This document shows, in pieces, positions 48,173 through 61,035 of a stretch of DNA of 64,000 nt. The stretch spans positions 13,020,001 through 13,084,000 of the forward strand of contig JAYKYS010000009.1 in NCBI GenBank assembly GCA_036924285.1, in the 5' to 3' direction. The notes below the pieces were generated by a model. It was not told the origin of the DNA and ran no database searches. It worked only from the letters and a program-made list of their open reading frames with translations. This stretch comes from Asterella californica. Its lineage: Eukaryota > Streptophyta > Marchantiopsida > Marchantiales > Aytoniaceae. Every line of letters starts with the position of its first letter. Position 1 is the stretch's first letter. The position numbers and the translations under genes are program-made.

Positions 48173-51100
48173 CTATGTAATACTTAGAAGGAGACGGAAC
48201 GAGGGGATGCGACAGTAACAAAATCCTCGATCTACACATCCTGATATACAGTCACTGTTTTCGTCTGATATGTGTTTAATAACCTGTTTCTTATTGTCAT
48301 TATTGAGCTCGTTATAACCATAAAAGCTATACTGTTAGAGATCTTTTATGACCCTTAATTTAGATAAGTATAGATCTTATCAGTTAACCATATGATTAAC
48401 TATTATTAATCAATTAGGACGACCATCTTATGCTTCTACAACCTCTTCTATGGTTCGAATTTATAGTTACACATTGCATTGAGTTAGAGAAAGCTTCTGA
48501 AAGTACAACACAGAAAGAAGAGATAATAACAAACTCTTAGCACATTGTTCTTCAGTTCGGTAGCTCTTTCTTAAGATCAATAAATTTATATTCATGCAGG
48601 TAAAATCAAATATATAGCTAATATTAAGTAATATCTAACTTATAATATTTATAAATTCTTTTCGACATGTGAAAGATTTTTGCTATGGGTTTGCGCAAAG
48701 CAAACGCAAGAATTTTTTTATTTTTGTTGTAATCTTACCAGTAGAAATTTCACATGGAAAACATATTTTGGAATCTATATCATAATATAAGAAAATTCAA
48801 GAGTTCAGAGGTCCACCGTGGGTCAACCGTTTGTAGATTTCCAAAATAAAATATATAATTACCACAATTACATATTAAACTTTGATCATCTAATAATTGT
48901 ACTAAAAGATGTTCTAGATTGAGAATTAATTAATTATTCAATATAATTAATTAAAAATTAATATATTACATACATGCAAACATATTTGAGTTTGATATAA
49001 TCTGGGAAAACATTTCACAAGTTGTACATGCCTATTTATGATTACTTGGGAAATCATACACGCATTTATAATCATGATCTCATTACAGAATGAAGCTTCA
49101 TTGCAATAGACACTTGGTGACATAGAACAACGCGATTATAACAGGGTGTGAATATAGGTTCTACTTACAACATAATGTTCAAGAAGTATATTTGAAACTA
49201 TATATAAAAAAAGCTGAGAAATGTTTGGAATATAAGTATATCTAATATGTTTAACTTTCTTCAGAAATAAAATAATTTTGAGAATCTCAGAAAGTTACTT
49301 TTACCATATAATGCATTACTATTATGTATTTCCATAGTTATAAAATTCTGAAGTCTCACTTTTGCATTTTAGAATAGTATGATATCGTATGATTCAAAGA
49401 CGTATTTTTTCACTTATATCAGAAATCTAATGGCTAATATAAATTACATGTAATTTATAGATGAATATTCCCATGGAGCACGAAGATATTACAAATGTAT
49501 TGGTATTTCACCAAAATAATTTCCCTAGTAGGAAAACACATAAATTTTCTCTAACCCAAGGATAAAGGTGTTGGAAAAAATAGCTACCTTCTTCATTATA
49601 TACTAATAGTACTCCTTCTGAACGTTTTTTTTCGAACGCAACGCATAAAGCCTCAAGTGCCCCTGTAAATATGCCCTCATTACGCAGGTGTGCAGTTAGC
49701 GAACAAAGAAATTTAAAATTATACCAAAATACATTTGTTGGTAGACTATGCTTGCGAGAACAGAATCCAAAAATAAAGAAATAAATCAAAGCTTTACACG
49801 ACGTGATTACTTCACAACTAACTATTGATCATGAGTATCCACTGAGAAATGCTGAAACCAAGTTCCGGTGGTTCCGGAAATCTGTTTGATCATCCCCCAG
49901 AAAGTTTGTTGCGATTGATCACACCCTTCTTAACTATGTATTTTTTCATCATACTTTTTACTCGTTATCATCAGTAAACCAATCATTTTGTCATGCATAT
50001 TTTTCATCATTTTACTACTTTAGATAGTCATTAATACTTTGCCATTGAAATCACTTTAACAATAAAAACATGTTAGACTATCATAGTTCAGAACTGATGT
50101 GTGTAGTTCAACATGTTACTAACCTAGCCAAAAGACTGGTTTTAACAGTCGATAACTATAGTCAGTGAAGGGTGTGATCCAGCAATAATAGTTAAGAGGG
50201 GTGTTATCAAACACATCAAACCTACTGGGTTATTATCAAGAAAATTTCTAGATTTCTTAGAACAAAACAATTTTTCTATATAACCTAATTTACATGAAGG
50301 AAAAATGGAGTATTCTTTCTTTGCTTTTATACCAGCACCTGTGGTTTAAGCGTTATATAGTACATAGTTAGTACATATATAACATGTTGATTATAAAGAA
50401 ACTAGAATCCGAATCAGTTGCGTATATTAAGGAACATTTCCATAAAGCAAAGACTAAAAATCGAAGCAGTTCAACATACCTAATGAATGCCTAGAAAAAG
50501 ATTATATTTCTGAATAGACTTCACTTTATTTGTAACTGTAGACTACGCCTATTTAGATAAGCGCTCAAGTTAGAAAAACGCTTAAACTCTTGGTGCTGGT
50601 ATAAAACCTGCACACTGAAGCAAAAGCTGATGTGGCATTTTACCAAGCAACTCTGACGAGCTTTAAGGTTCTTAGTTTAGCACGGGATTACATTTTATAT
50701 CATAGAAGTATTTTCGTTCAAGTGTTGTCTAGAGCTTAACTTTCTTCTAACATGTTCATTATTTCCATACCTATCTTTTGAACCGAAAATTGACACAAAC
50801 CTAGCTAATACGAGAAAAATCTAATCAAACGAAAAATCAAGTTGGTCCACCCAACTGACATCTTATATATTTGAAGCCAAACTGAGACAGTCCTGCTATG
50901 CACGGACCTTGGTACCCACACAAAGAGTTTAATAACTTTTAAGTTTTAACCCTAGGTGTTATTTTGGGGTTAAACCCCCACCACTATAAGAGCTCGGGGC
51001 CACCTAAAACTTCTCATTACTCGAGTTCAACATCACAAAAGATAGAAAATAACAACAGTTAGCATAAAATTGCTTTTGATCATATAGAATGATAAGAATG

Positions 51101-52140
51101 AAGATGCAGTTGAAAGCTATTCACAAGCTTTTCACTTGATCAAATTCAATATAGTTAGAAGGACTGAGATCTGTGTAATTCAGAGTTGCCTAGATTTTTG
51201 CAGGAAAAAAAATTCTTTCCCGTGACCTAAACTACTGGAGAAAAAGAGGAAATTCGTTTTCTTCCTTTTATAGTGGAACTGGTAAGGTTTAAACGCTAGT
51301 GACTGGAATGAAGTCTTAGGAAGAGGTGGGAGCTGTTTGCACTTAAAAATGCATGTACAGTTCACTTAGTTTATTTTTTGAATAAAAAAATAGAAAATAA
51401 AATATTGATTAAGCATTAGCCCTCGTTTCAAGGAGAGCTAATGTTTCTCGAGCTTTCTCGAGCTTTCACTTTTCTGGAAATCTCAAATTTAAATTGACTT
51501 ATCAATTTTATATCAGTTTTCAAAAAGTAAAGCTACTAAAGCTAAGAAGAACGTTTGAGAACTTCAAATAATCTTCTTCTTAACTTGTCTTCTCACTTCT
51601 TCTTCACGAACAATTTCTCCAGATGACCTCAAGGTGTAGCTGTACTAATGTATAACTTCAAAGATCATACTCTAGGTCACATGTTAACTACTTTACACGG
51701 TCTAAATTTGTATCGTTAAATTTAGATCATCCGTACTTTCTTAATGATGGATTCTAATCAAGCATGTTTATTGTTTATTCACCCAGTTATTAAACCACAT
51801 GGGCCCCTATTTTAACGGTGGGTTAACCCACCTCTAATCATTTTAGTCGTGACTTAGGAAAATCATGCGGAGGTGGGTTTACCACCAGTAATGCAGACAT
51901 TTGTCACGAATTTATATTCGTTACTCTCTGATCTTCATCTACGATGCAAAACGTTCATCTCTTTGAGACCTAAGATCTGAACCAATCTAGACTCAAAATG
52001 GATGTCTGACGTGGACAAGAAGACAAAGAGAAAATTTTGGCATCTGTGACCGAATCTCAAAAATATTTTGTTTTTGAATTTCAAAAAGTTCTAGTATGAT
52101 TATTTTGTTATTGTGACGAAGTGGATTCGAAATAAGAACA
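48173..52140. other. AT-rich intergenic region
   Basis: No gene, RNA or mobile element was recognised. The sequence is strongly AT-rich with short homopolymer runs. Confidence 0.45.
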
Positions 52141-52189
52141 GGTTCTACCTGAAAAGCAAAAAAACAAAAAAATTTTCTTCTCGGAGCGT

Positions 52190-52450
52190 ACGACGCCGGT
52201 CGGCGAGGACAGTCGCATCCTGAATATGCGTGTCGGAAACGTTATTCCGGTCCCGAACTCTTGCTTTCCGGTCCCGTTTCCGGTACCAGATTTTTTTTCC
52301 GGAGCTGGAACCGGAAATCCCCGCGGCTTCCCCTGCCATTCCCCGCAGCTAACCCCGCAGTTCCCCCGCCATTCCCCACTCTTTCCCTTTTCTCTTTTTC
52401 CGCACCGCCCCCTTTCTCGCTGAGTCCTCCTCCGCCCGTCCTTCCTCCTC
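52190..52450. promoter_or_regulatory. GC-rich region upstream of the transposase relic
   Basis: An island of CCGGTCCCG, CCCCGCGG and CCATTCCCC phrases inside AT-rich DNA, with a poly-T run at about 52291-52298 and a partly duplicated GCCATTCCCC segment. Its position a few hundred bases before the coding start suits a promoter. The repeated CCGG/GGAAAC-like phrases also recall subterminal regions of DNA transposons. Neither reading is proven. Confidence 0.35.
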
Positions 52451-52822
52451 CCCTCTCTCCTTTTGCCTTCATTTGTTTTTGATTCGCTTTGCATTTCAGA
52501 TCACAGAAATAGAGTTTTTCTTCTATTTTTCACTTTTCAGTCTAAGTCTCTTAGTCATTCAGTCTTTTGTTTTATAATTTTAGTTTTCTTCTCAAATAAT
52601 TATAGCTGTATTTTTTTTGTTAGGATTGTTTTTGTAAGCTTATTTTTCCTCTTTTGATTTGGAAAATAAGAGTGGTCATATTTTTATTTTATGTTTAGTT
52701 TAGATTATTATAATTTTATTTCAATATTTTTTCTCTTTTTGAGGTGATTTTTTGGATCTCTAACTGACGAGTACTGGAACTCCGGACGGATAGGTCTGTT
52801 TTACTTGTCAAGTTTGGCGTTC

Positions 52823-55250
52823 ATGCCTCCTAGGGTACATCCACCATGACCGGACGATAGACATAGACCTAGAGGATCCGGAGGTGCCTGGAGGGTTGAT
52901 TAAGGTCCCAGAGTCGTTGCTTCTGCGGTATGTACAACTGATGCAACTTTTGGGACCTGGTGCAGGGCATGCTGCGGTTATGAACTTTCTGTTTGCAACT
53001 GCTCGGGTCGTTATTGATCAAATGATCAGAGAGGCAGAGGTTCGAAATGAGATTCCAGATGTAATTCTAGAGGAGGGTGATTTGGATCTACTTGCGTCTG
53101 AGATGGATGATGATGAGTTTGTGGCCGATCTAGATGTTTTGAATGCGTTGGGTGTTCAGGTATGATCGTCTTTCCATCTCTTTCAAGCAAGCTGAAGTAT
53201 GCATGTAAAGTTGTGAATGTGTGTGCATTATAATTTTCTTATTTGAATTGGCATATTTTATCTATAGGTGGCAGATGACGTGTTGGACTCTCAAGTCCCA
53301 TTAGATCCAATAGTAGATTCTCAGATCCCCAATGAAGTGGATGATCGTGAGCCACATGAGAGAGACATGAGAGAAGTTGACATACTTGTCGAGGATCTCT
53401 CGAGGGTTGGATTTGTATCTTTGTCTCGATTGAGGAAATTCTTTTAGGACTTCAAGGTGAAGTGTCCTCACCCAAGATGTGATAAGCTCTTGTTACCTCC
53501 AAAAATCAAAGCTTTTCATCAGACTTGGAAGTTGAAGTTCAGTTGTGAGTGTCAGCACAAGTTTGTTTGGTTGTCCACGGAGATGGAGTTGTATTATGGG
53601 ATCCCCGATGTCGTGTGCCGTATGTATCATTCTGCACTATGTGCGGGATTAAGTATACACAATTGGATTCAATCTATCGAGAGGTTGGCCTACATCCTAT
53701 AGGACGAAAACACTTTTATGGATTTCAGAGCGAGAGGAGACGAAGGATTGGATGGATTCAAGCAACACTTGACCGATGGACGACCAAGAAAGAGGAGGTG
53801 CAGTCGGAAGTACTTGCACGGCATTTTCGGGACTTGAACCATGCACCCATGGGAGGTGAGTGTCTTCATATTGAGCTAAGTGACTTGTTTATTACTCATG
53901 TTGTGATATCATGTGCATAAGTATTCTTACTCATAATGTCCTAAATATGTATTTTTGAATTTGACTTGTATGTCTTAGGAAACTTTGTTGTGTATGCTGA
54001 TCTCTGTTACGACTCCACCCGAAATGGCTACAATGGCACTTGTGCATTCATTGATGCATTTGACAATCGAGATGGTGAATATGACTCGAGTCGAGACAGG
54101 AGGAAATTCATGGTTGATCGAGGATGCGACATTTGAGATCGGGATCCAACGATTGGTAGCACGTGGTATTGTTCCTGACGAGGTTGTTCATGATGACAAG
54201 TCATCGGTGGATGTTATATTACGTCGACACGACATCGTGAGTCAGAAGGACCTATGGCACAAGTGCAAGAACGTGATCAAGAAGTTCTTAGCGGAGGTGC
54301 AGACCAAGAAGTGACCTCTCGGTGGTGTTGATGAAGCTGAGGTTATTGCAGACCTTGAGCTCCTTACAAAGAGACAACTGGAAGGATGGCTTTGATCTCA
54401 AGGAGCTTCGACTATGGGAAATAAACCCGTGTTGGTTCAGCGAGTGGTTGGGATACGAGATCTTCGAGATAGTGAGGTCGTCGGTTCTCGACGATATATG
54501 TATCCAGAGCTGATGACTCACGGTATTGCAGACAAGCTGAAGGGATGGATTTACACTTGTTGTCAGCTGAATGCGAGGAGGACAGTCATGGTTGGTGGTC
54601 GTTATCCTACTGATGGTGAAGACGACACCGCATCTTAGTTTTGGATATTCAGAACGCAGCCGATCATTGGACAGGAGATCACAGGACGTGCATGACTCTA
54701 CCCGGAGACAAACCTTGCTGCAATATCCCAGACCTAAATAGACCCGCATCAGACACATATTATCTACGAGGTATGTTCTCTATATTCTAATGTCAATAAT
54801 TGCTTAGATTAGGATTAGCTTAGACTTGTGCATATTAGATAGACATAATCTTGATTATGATGTAAATTAAATAATGTCTGCATTGTAGATTCTCCTACTC
54901 ATCGGGCTATGGTAGAATTCATGAAGAAGACCATTACGTCAGCGAAGATGCGATTTTATACTAGAGCTCGAGAGAACTATATGTCAGAGACTTTCAACTC
55001 GGTCATAAACAAGTTTGCCACGAAAAGGATACATTTTGCGAAGTCACATGAAGCTCGATTAGCGGCATGTTGCATGGACTGGAATGAGAATATACGTCAG
55101 GAGCCCATCAAGATTTATCAGCGACGTCCTCAACATACGACAGTGCGCAACCGGACTCAGACACGCCGAGAGCTACTTGAGAGAACAACTGCATGGAAGA
55201 CTGAGTTGAGGAATGCGATATTCGGCGAGCATACTGCTCCGTCTTTGTAA
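52823..55250 (+). pseudogene. Spliced DDE-transposase-like gene, broken
   Basis: Four exons with GT-AG introns: about 52823-53159, 53268-53855, 53979-54770 and 54889-55250. Visible parts are a Cys-rich segment (CPHPRCDKLL, SCECQHKF), VVYADLCYDSTRNGYNG (probable first Asp), VVHDDKSSVDVILRRHDI then KDLWHKCKNVIKKF (second acidic site), HWTGDHRTC, and finally ENYMSETFNSVINKFATKRI then HFAKSHEARLAACCMDWNEN (probable Glu). This order recalls a family of transposase-like proteins found in animals and some plants that I cannot name securely. Breaks are a likely frameshift near 52845, a TAG at 53446-53448, and shifts near 53575, in exon 3 and near 54320. No terminal inverted repeats were found. Confidence 0.6.
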
Positions 55251-56042
55251 GTATTTAACTTGTTTGTCCATTGGATGTAATTCATACTTACCTTTCTAGA
55301 AGAGATTTTAGAAGTTGTGAATGCTAATGAAGCTTTAATTGATAATTTGATTGTTTCTACACAGGTGACGAACAACAAGTACCAAAGTACCAACATTTTT
55401 CATTGTTGAATATTCAACATAGTACATACTCTTTTTCATCCTATATGACTTGTTATTTTTTCAAAGAGTATTCAAGTATAACTATTTATCGTGGCGGCCG
55501 ATGGTTTAATTTTCCATGATGGTTTCCTCCTCTAGATATTAATTATGTTTGATTTTTGTCTGTGCTTTTTGGAGGGAATAAATTAAACTAACCCTAACAA
55601 TTAGTTGCTACAACTTAGGGTGAATAAATTATTGCTATTGCTTATTTTCTTCTACGTTATTTTCAGAACAGTAAATTAAACCGTTTGCTTCACTTTTATG
55701 TTTATTACTATACCTTTAATTTTAAATATTTCCCTTTCTTCTTTAAGGTTTAATTTTAAATACTTCCCTTTCTTCTTTAGGGTTTCCACTGAACTTGATT
55801 CATAATTAATGCTCGTATTTACTCCCGAAACAAATGACTCAGATGGATCAAGTCAAGACCCTTTTGAAATTCCTCCTCCTCCTGAATATTAGCGATGGTT
55901 TAGTGTTGCGACGCGTCTCGTGAATCCCATAGACTTCAACGCAAAATAACAATTTAGATCAGGGGCTTTTGGATTCTGGTTCTTTCCTGGATCCGGCTGT
56001 TCTGCAGAAACCTCTTGTCTGTTTTGTAGACCTCCAGGCCGT
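55251..56042. other. Spacer before the LTR at 56043
   Basis: No gene seen. A phrase resembling TTTAATTTTAAATA-TTCCCTTTCTTCTTTA is duplicated at about 55718-55786. The stretch ends in CCGT, next to the LTR. Confidence 0.4.
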
Positions 56043-57121
56043 TGTCGAGTTGAGAGTCTCTCTTGGAGAGGGCGGACCTCCTGACTGTGACCGATCAGAG
56101 AAAAACGACCAGGAAAATAGGTTGCTGTCGACGATGAAATCTCAAACCACAGCCTCTTGTACCCACCGATTACAAAAACAAGCACTCCAACACCTCTTAG
56201 GAACACAGATAGGTCTCTCAAGATTCAAATAACTTTATTTCAGTGTCGTTGCATCATCAATCTCTTCAACTGTAAAGAAAAATCTCTCTCTCTTCCTCTC
56301 CTGCGTGTCTTTCTCTCTCGTCGATCAGTTCTCAACCAAAAGTCTACCAATTACGTCTCAATCCGAACCTAATAGTGAAATTCGGACCCCTGAATCTTAT
56401 TTCTCTCTTTGCCCCAATTGAAACTCTCAGAAAATTGATCCAGCGTCGATCAAGAGTTCTCTGTAGATTTTCAAACGATCTCTTTCAATAAAACTGCCTC
56501 CCGAGAGTAATCTCTCCTCAGAACCGTTTATTAGACAACGTCCAAGCTTAAAACTCCTGCCCCTCTCCCTACGATGATCTCTCGATTCAATCTGTCCTCA
56601 ATTTGATCATTCTCCAGTTCTTAGCTTCCCCTGCCGTTGTAATTTTCCGTCTTCCGCTGTAATCTTCCGCCTTCCGCTATAATCTTCCACTTCCGCTTTC
56701 CGCTTCCGTTGTAATCTTCCGCTTCAACTTTCCGCTTCCACTGTAATCTTCCGCTTCCGCCTTCCGCTGTAATTTTCCGCCTTCCGTTGTAATCTTCCGC
56801 TTCAAGCTCTTTAAGAAACATTTCTCAGAAAAATGTCCGCTTCCGCTTCAGTTTTAAGGCACCAGCTAAGCTGCTCCCCTGCTGTCCTTATGCGTACATA
56901 ATAATCAGCAAAAGTTTCTCGTGCCCTCGATGTCATCTTGATGCCTTTCGATCTCTTTCAAGGTGATATTTCAGTCTAAGCTAGGGGGCAGCTTGCCAAG
57001 CATAACTCCAGCTTAGCTCTTAGCCTAGCTTGTTAAGCTAGGGCGCAGCTTCCCGAACAAATGCAGGTTGAGTGTCTTCTGAAGTTCTGTTTCATCATCT
57101 TGAACACCACGCACTACGACA
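56043..57121 (-). repeat. 3' LTR of the subfamily A element on the minus strand
   Basis: 1079 bp bounded by TGTCG and CGACA, with CCGT immediately outside (56039-56042) and the reverse-oriented polypurine tract immediately inside (57122-57136). The outer 50 bp resemble the outer end of the solo LTR at 34744. A degenerate minisatellite of CTTCCGC-TGTAAT units lies at about 56630-56810. Confidence 0.85.
56630..56810. repeat. Strand-asymmetric minisatellite inside the LTR
   Basis: About eight to nine degenerate units of CTTCCGC(T/C)TGTAATCTTCCG type, pyrimidine-rich on +. The minus strand reads as an open frame of repeated AEDYNG-like residues, which is a by-product of the repeat and not a gene. 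Confidence 0.7.
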
Positions 57122-57170
57122 TTCACCCCCTCCAAACCTGCACATCCTCCGGTATGTGCCAACCTTTCCA

Positions 57171-60100
57171 CTAGTCTCCAAGGTTCTCTAAATTACCATC
57201 GTCCTCCTCATCGTCCTCTACGTCTTCTTCTGATACCAGATCTGCGTCTGCATCCATCATCTGATCTGACTCCAAAAATTCATCTAGCTCAATGGATTCT
57301 CCCCTTTTTCTAAACAACTTGATACGTTTATCAGCAACAGGAAGTCTTAGAGGTGTACCATCGAGCTCCCGTAAAGAGTAAGTAGCATTCTGATGCACTT
57401 CTAAGACAATATACGGACCAAACCACCTCCTAGAAAATTTCTGAACCGTAGAATGTTGATTCTCTAACGTATTGTCATATACCAAAACCCAGTCTCCAGC
57501 ATGTATGGGCTTCGGTCGGAGCTTGTGGGTCTTGTCAAACCTGCCCTTGTTCTTGAGACGGGCCTCTTTCAGTTTCTGTTGAGTCTCTATAAGATCCTCC
57601 TCTCTATGTTCCAACTGCCTGATTCGAATTGCAAGAAGTTGTACATGATCCATTTCGTCCTCCCACGGTAAAGTAGCCCATGTAGGAAAGTCCTCTTCTG
57701 CCGGCATAATTGGTTTCTGACCCAGCATTAGTTCAATGGGCATGTACCCAGTAGTAGTGCAGTGAGTCGACCTGTCAGCCCATAGAGCAAAAAGGAGCAA
57801 CCTAGACCATTGTCTATGCCTACCATCGCATGTCTTTACTAGAGCTTGGACAATCGACGGATATCCTCTCTCGCTTTTATCAATTCCTTCCGGATTCATG
57901 GCAGTGGTGAGTTTGAGTTTCACTCCGTGTTGAGCGAAGAACTCCTTCGCTTCCGTACCACGCAACTCTCCTCTGTCTGCACGCAATCTCCCTATAGATC
58001 CGTACCTACAGATAATATCTTCAAGAATAAACCTACATATCCCTTTTGTGGTCTTCGTCCTCAGAGCTCGTCCTTCCACAAAGTTGGAGAGGTCTTCTCG
58101 AGCTAACATTAAGTACCTCATACCCCATAATCCAGGAGGCATTGCTACCAAATCAAGAACCCATTGAAAATGGATACTAGGCCGATAGGTTGGTACCATG
58201 CCATCTCTGTAACGTACCTTTGAATAAAATTGACAGTGCAAGCATGAACTCACAAAGTTCACCACATCTTGATAAAGTCCTTTCCACCAGTATCTCTCCT
58301 TCAACTTTGTATAGGTAGCCCAAACTCCTCGATGTCCGGCCCACAAGGTGTCATGAAACTCCTTCATCAACTGTTGCTTGGTCTGCAGATCATCTATAAC
58401 TCGTAAAAGTGCTCCATCTCTTCTCTTTGGACGCTTCCAAAGATATCCATCTCGCAACAAGTAATCATATGTCTTCCTTCTTATCTCTTTGAATTCTGCA
58501 TCACTCAAACCCATCTGCCTGTTTAAAGAACTCAGAAAGAATCCAATGTCACGTAACCTTCCCGTGTAGAACTCCTCTCTGAACGACTCCAAGTCTGTAG
58601 CCCGCCGATTAACTTGACACTGAGCATCCTTTCTCTCTTCTTCCTCAACTTCTGAAATCATAACATCCTCATCTACAAATCGAGCCCTTGACAACATATC
58701 TGCGATCACATTCTCCTTTCTTTTTATATGCTTCAACTCTGGATTCAAGCTTCTAATATAGGCAATCCAACGTAACATTGCTATGTCTGGCGTGTTGCAG
58801 TTGGATATCATACCTAATAGAGGTAGACAATCCGTTTCTAGGACTGCATGAGCACCAATAAAAAACTCACGGTCTGTCTTCATCGCTGTCACCGCTCTCC
58901 ACAACTCACGCTTCACCTGAGGATAGTCTCGTTGTCTGTCTGTTAAGATCCTAGCTCCAAACCTAGAAGTAAACCGCATACCATCCGCATCATTTTGACC
59001 TATTGCCCAACCAATCGCCTTTGGACTAGTATCTACTATGATAATGACAGGTCTCTCACATCCGTAGTCTACTCTTCTCAGAACAGGTGGAGACTGTAGA
59101 GCCTCCTTCAGCCTATTCATAGCTTCTCGATGGACTGAGGTCCATACAAACCTCTTATCCTTCCTCAATAATGCATACAAAGGCTCAGCAACATGAGCAT
59201 AATGAAGAATGGATAAACGATAAAATACACAAGCACATAGAAAATGTCGAACCTCCGTGATGTTCTTACAGTCTGCCATCCTAGCTATGGCTTCAACCTT
59301 CTCGGGGTTTGGTCGCCTTCCAAAAACACCACACAGATGTCCAACCACTAAAATCTCAGACACACCAAACTTGGACTTAGCTCCTGACAAGGTGAGATGT
59401 ACCTCCTCCAAACGAGTCAAGATACGTTCTACATCTCTGATATGGTCTGCAACAAACCTTCTGCATCCATTCGCAAGTACTGCTTCATCCTTGTCTTCAA
59501 CCGCGCAACCCTTTATAGGAATATCATCTAGAAATGGAATGGTAACATCAGGCACAAACTTCCTTAGTACCTTATGCATCGCATTCTACATATGAGCCAC
59601 CGAGTTCGTCGCTTCTTGTGGAAGAGTACACATCCGCATCAATCCCAGGGGCGTACGCATAGTAGTTAAATCTCTACTCTCCACAGCCAGCTGGAACTGA
59701 TCATAATCAGAATATAGATCTCTTATCGAATAAATAGCTCTCCTTGCAAATGCCTCTGCTACCTCTTCAATCACAGGACCCGTCCCAACGTTACGAATGA
59801 TTACGTTATTTGCAGGCTGTAGGTCTTGAATAAAACGCAAAGCTCTTGACTTCTTGGGTACAGTGAACCACCTGCTAGAATATGGCCCCATAGACGGCTC
59901 AACTATCCCCATCTGTACCTTCTCTTTCAACAACTCGATGAGCTTAGGCAACAAAGCACGAGGAATTGGGATCGGTTATATTCACAATCCCTTAGGTCCC
60001 AAGGCACATGAGGGATTGTGAATATAACCATAGGCGCTATAACCTTTGGGTCCACGCAACCTATCTCCTCTGCTGAAAAAGAGAATGCTTTACCATGCTT

Positions 60101-60408
60101 CACTATCATCTGCTCAAACACGGTCTTCTCGTCCTTAGTCAAAAATTCACCCCTTCCTATCTGGAGCTTCTTCAATGTCTCCCTAGTAAACTGGTGCCCT
60201 ACTCGTCTATGATCACGCAATATAGGCTCAGTCCCCACTAACTGTACTTGCTGCTGGGAGTTAACAGGTAGTTGAGCTGCTATCGGTCTTACCTTTCTCA
60301 GTATAGATTTGTACTTCGCATGGACATCTGCTTCGTGAGGGAGTGCACACCAACAACTTGCTTCTCTCCCTTCATTATTCTGCATCGGATGAGGAAGGAA
60401 CTGCACGT
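57171..60408 (-). pseudogene. Subfamily A pol (RT, RNase H, integrase), three breaks or fewer
   Basis: The minus-strand pol is closely similar to the young element's. 57171-59579 holds most of RT (FLDD codons at 59524-59535), RNase H, HHCC integrase, the DDE core and a WFGPYIV module with an acidic tail. It retains Trp where the young copy has TGA. An in-frame TAG (plus positions 59586-59588) replaces the Gln in the VAHMQNAMHK stretch. A short inverted insertion (59974-60029) shifts the frame within the RT N-terminus. The upstream part (to 60408) keeps PHP and HEADVHAKYKS. Upstream gag-pro of this element is not contiguous, because another element is inserted at 60408/60409. Confidence 0.88.
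59974..60029. repeat. 19-bp perfect inverted duplication in RT
   Basis: Arms 59974-59992 and 60011-60029 are exact reverse complements separated by 18 nt. The copy nearer 60029 encodes the conserved VIFTIPH; the other is inserted between codons for DLR and PIPIPR, where the young element has no extra sequence. The insertion is not a multiple of three and causes a frameshift. Confidence 0.9.
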
Positions 60409-60515
60409 TGTCGGAGTGTGATCCGTCTACCTAGGGTTTAGGGTGGTGGTTTAGGTGGGTTTAGGGTTTAGGGTTTAGGGTTTAAACCCTAAACCTGTGG
60501 TTGTTTACTCAACCC
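60409..60515 (-). repeat. 3' LTR stub with telomeric patch
   Basis: 60409-60434 matches the outer end of the LTR at 61036 (TGTCGGAGTGTGATCC then CTAGG). About 60497-60514 matches that LTR again (CTGTGGTTGTTTACTCAA). Between them the expected about 26 bp are replaced by TTTAGGG repeats. ACGT lies just outside (60405-60408). This is the far end of an internally deleted element. Confidence 0.75.
60432..60495. repeat. Interstitial telomere repeat, head to head
   Basis: Several TTTAGGG units, three of them perfect in tandem, run on + and are followed at once by AAACCCTAAACC on the same strand. The motif is the Arabidopsis-type plant telomere repeat. Confidence 0.9.
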
Positions 60516-60959
60516 TTTGTTAGGCTTAACCATCCACTCCAAGAACGTTCTCTTGGTCACCCTCTCTGAATCTTCAGTGTAGTACTCCTCCTTCAAAGCG
60601 CGCATAAAGCTCTCCCAACTCTGTCCTTGCTGCTGCTTGAGCTCCTTCACACGCCCACGAATCTCATGGACAACAACAAGTTCAAAGTTCTCCACCATCT
60701 CCTTCTCAGGTACCTTGTTCACCTCCATCTCCTTAGCATAGTATCGCACGTACTTGGAAATATCTGTCCCCTTGAACTGGTCCATCTGATGCACCACAGA
60801 TTGCAACGCCTTGGTTGCTAATACCTCCTTCCTCTCTGTGCTCTGCTGCTGCTGCATAAACATAGAAAAAGCTTGGAACATCTTCATCGTAGCAGCATCA
60901 AACTGAACAGGTTGCTGAGCAGCAGCAGCAGCTCCACTTGATGATCCTTGGTTGGCCAT
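60516..60959 (-). pseudogene. Subfamily B gag, N-terminal fragment
   Basis: The ATG (plus 60957-60959) opens a Gag whose N-terminus is Ala/Gln-rich and followed by MFMQQQQSTERKE and a capsid-like region ending near KRTFLEWMVKPNKGLS. It matches the element 2 gag. The remaining capsid, zinc knuckle and protease are missing. The frame runs into LTR and telomeric sequence and stops there. The deletion joins gag directly to the end of a 3' LTR. Confidence 0.8.
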
Positions 60960-61035
60960 GATATCTGATCCTGTAACACTCTCAAGAAAACTCCCACCCT
61001 AGGTGTTTCACTTCGAGTTCACCAAAAAGAGAGTA

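Noticed and set aside
52108..52494. Arg/Gly-rich open frames on both strands
   Set aside because: Low-complexity by-products of the GC-rich repeats; no start context or family.
56621..56821. Minus-strand open frame with AEDYNG repeats
   Set aside because: It is the translation of a non-coding minisatellite in an LTR.
60489..60515. Natural C-terminus of the gag fragment
   Set aside because: The last residues and the stop come from LTR and telomeric sequence, so this is a deletion product and not a short Gag variant.
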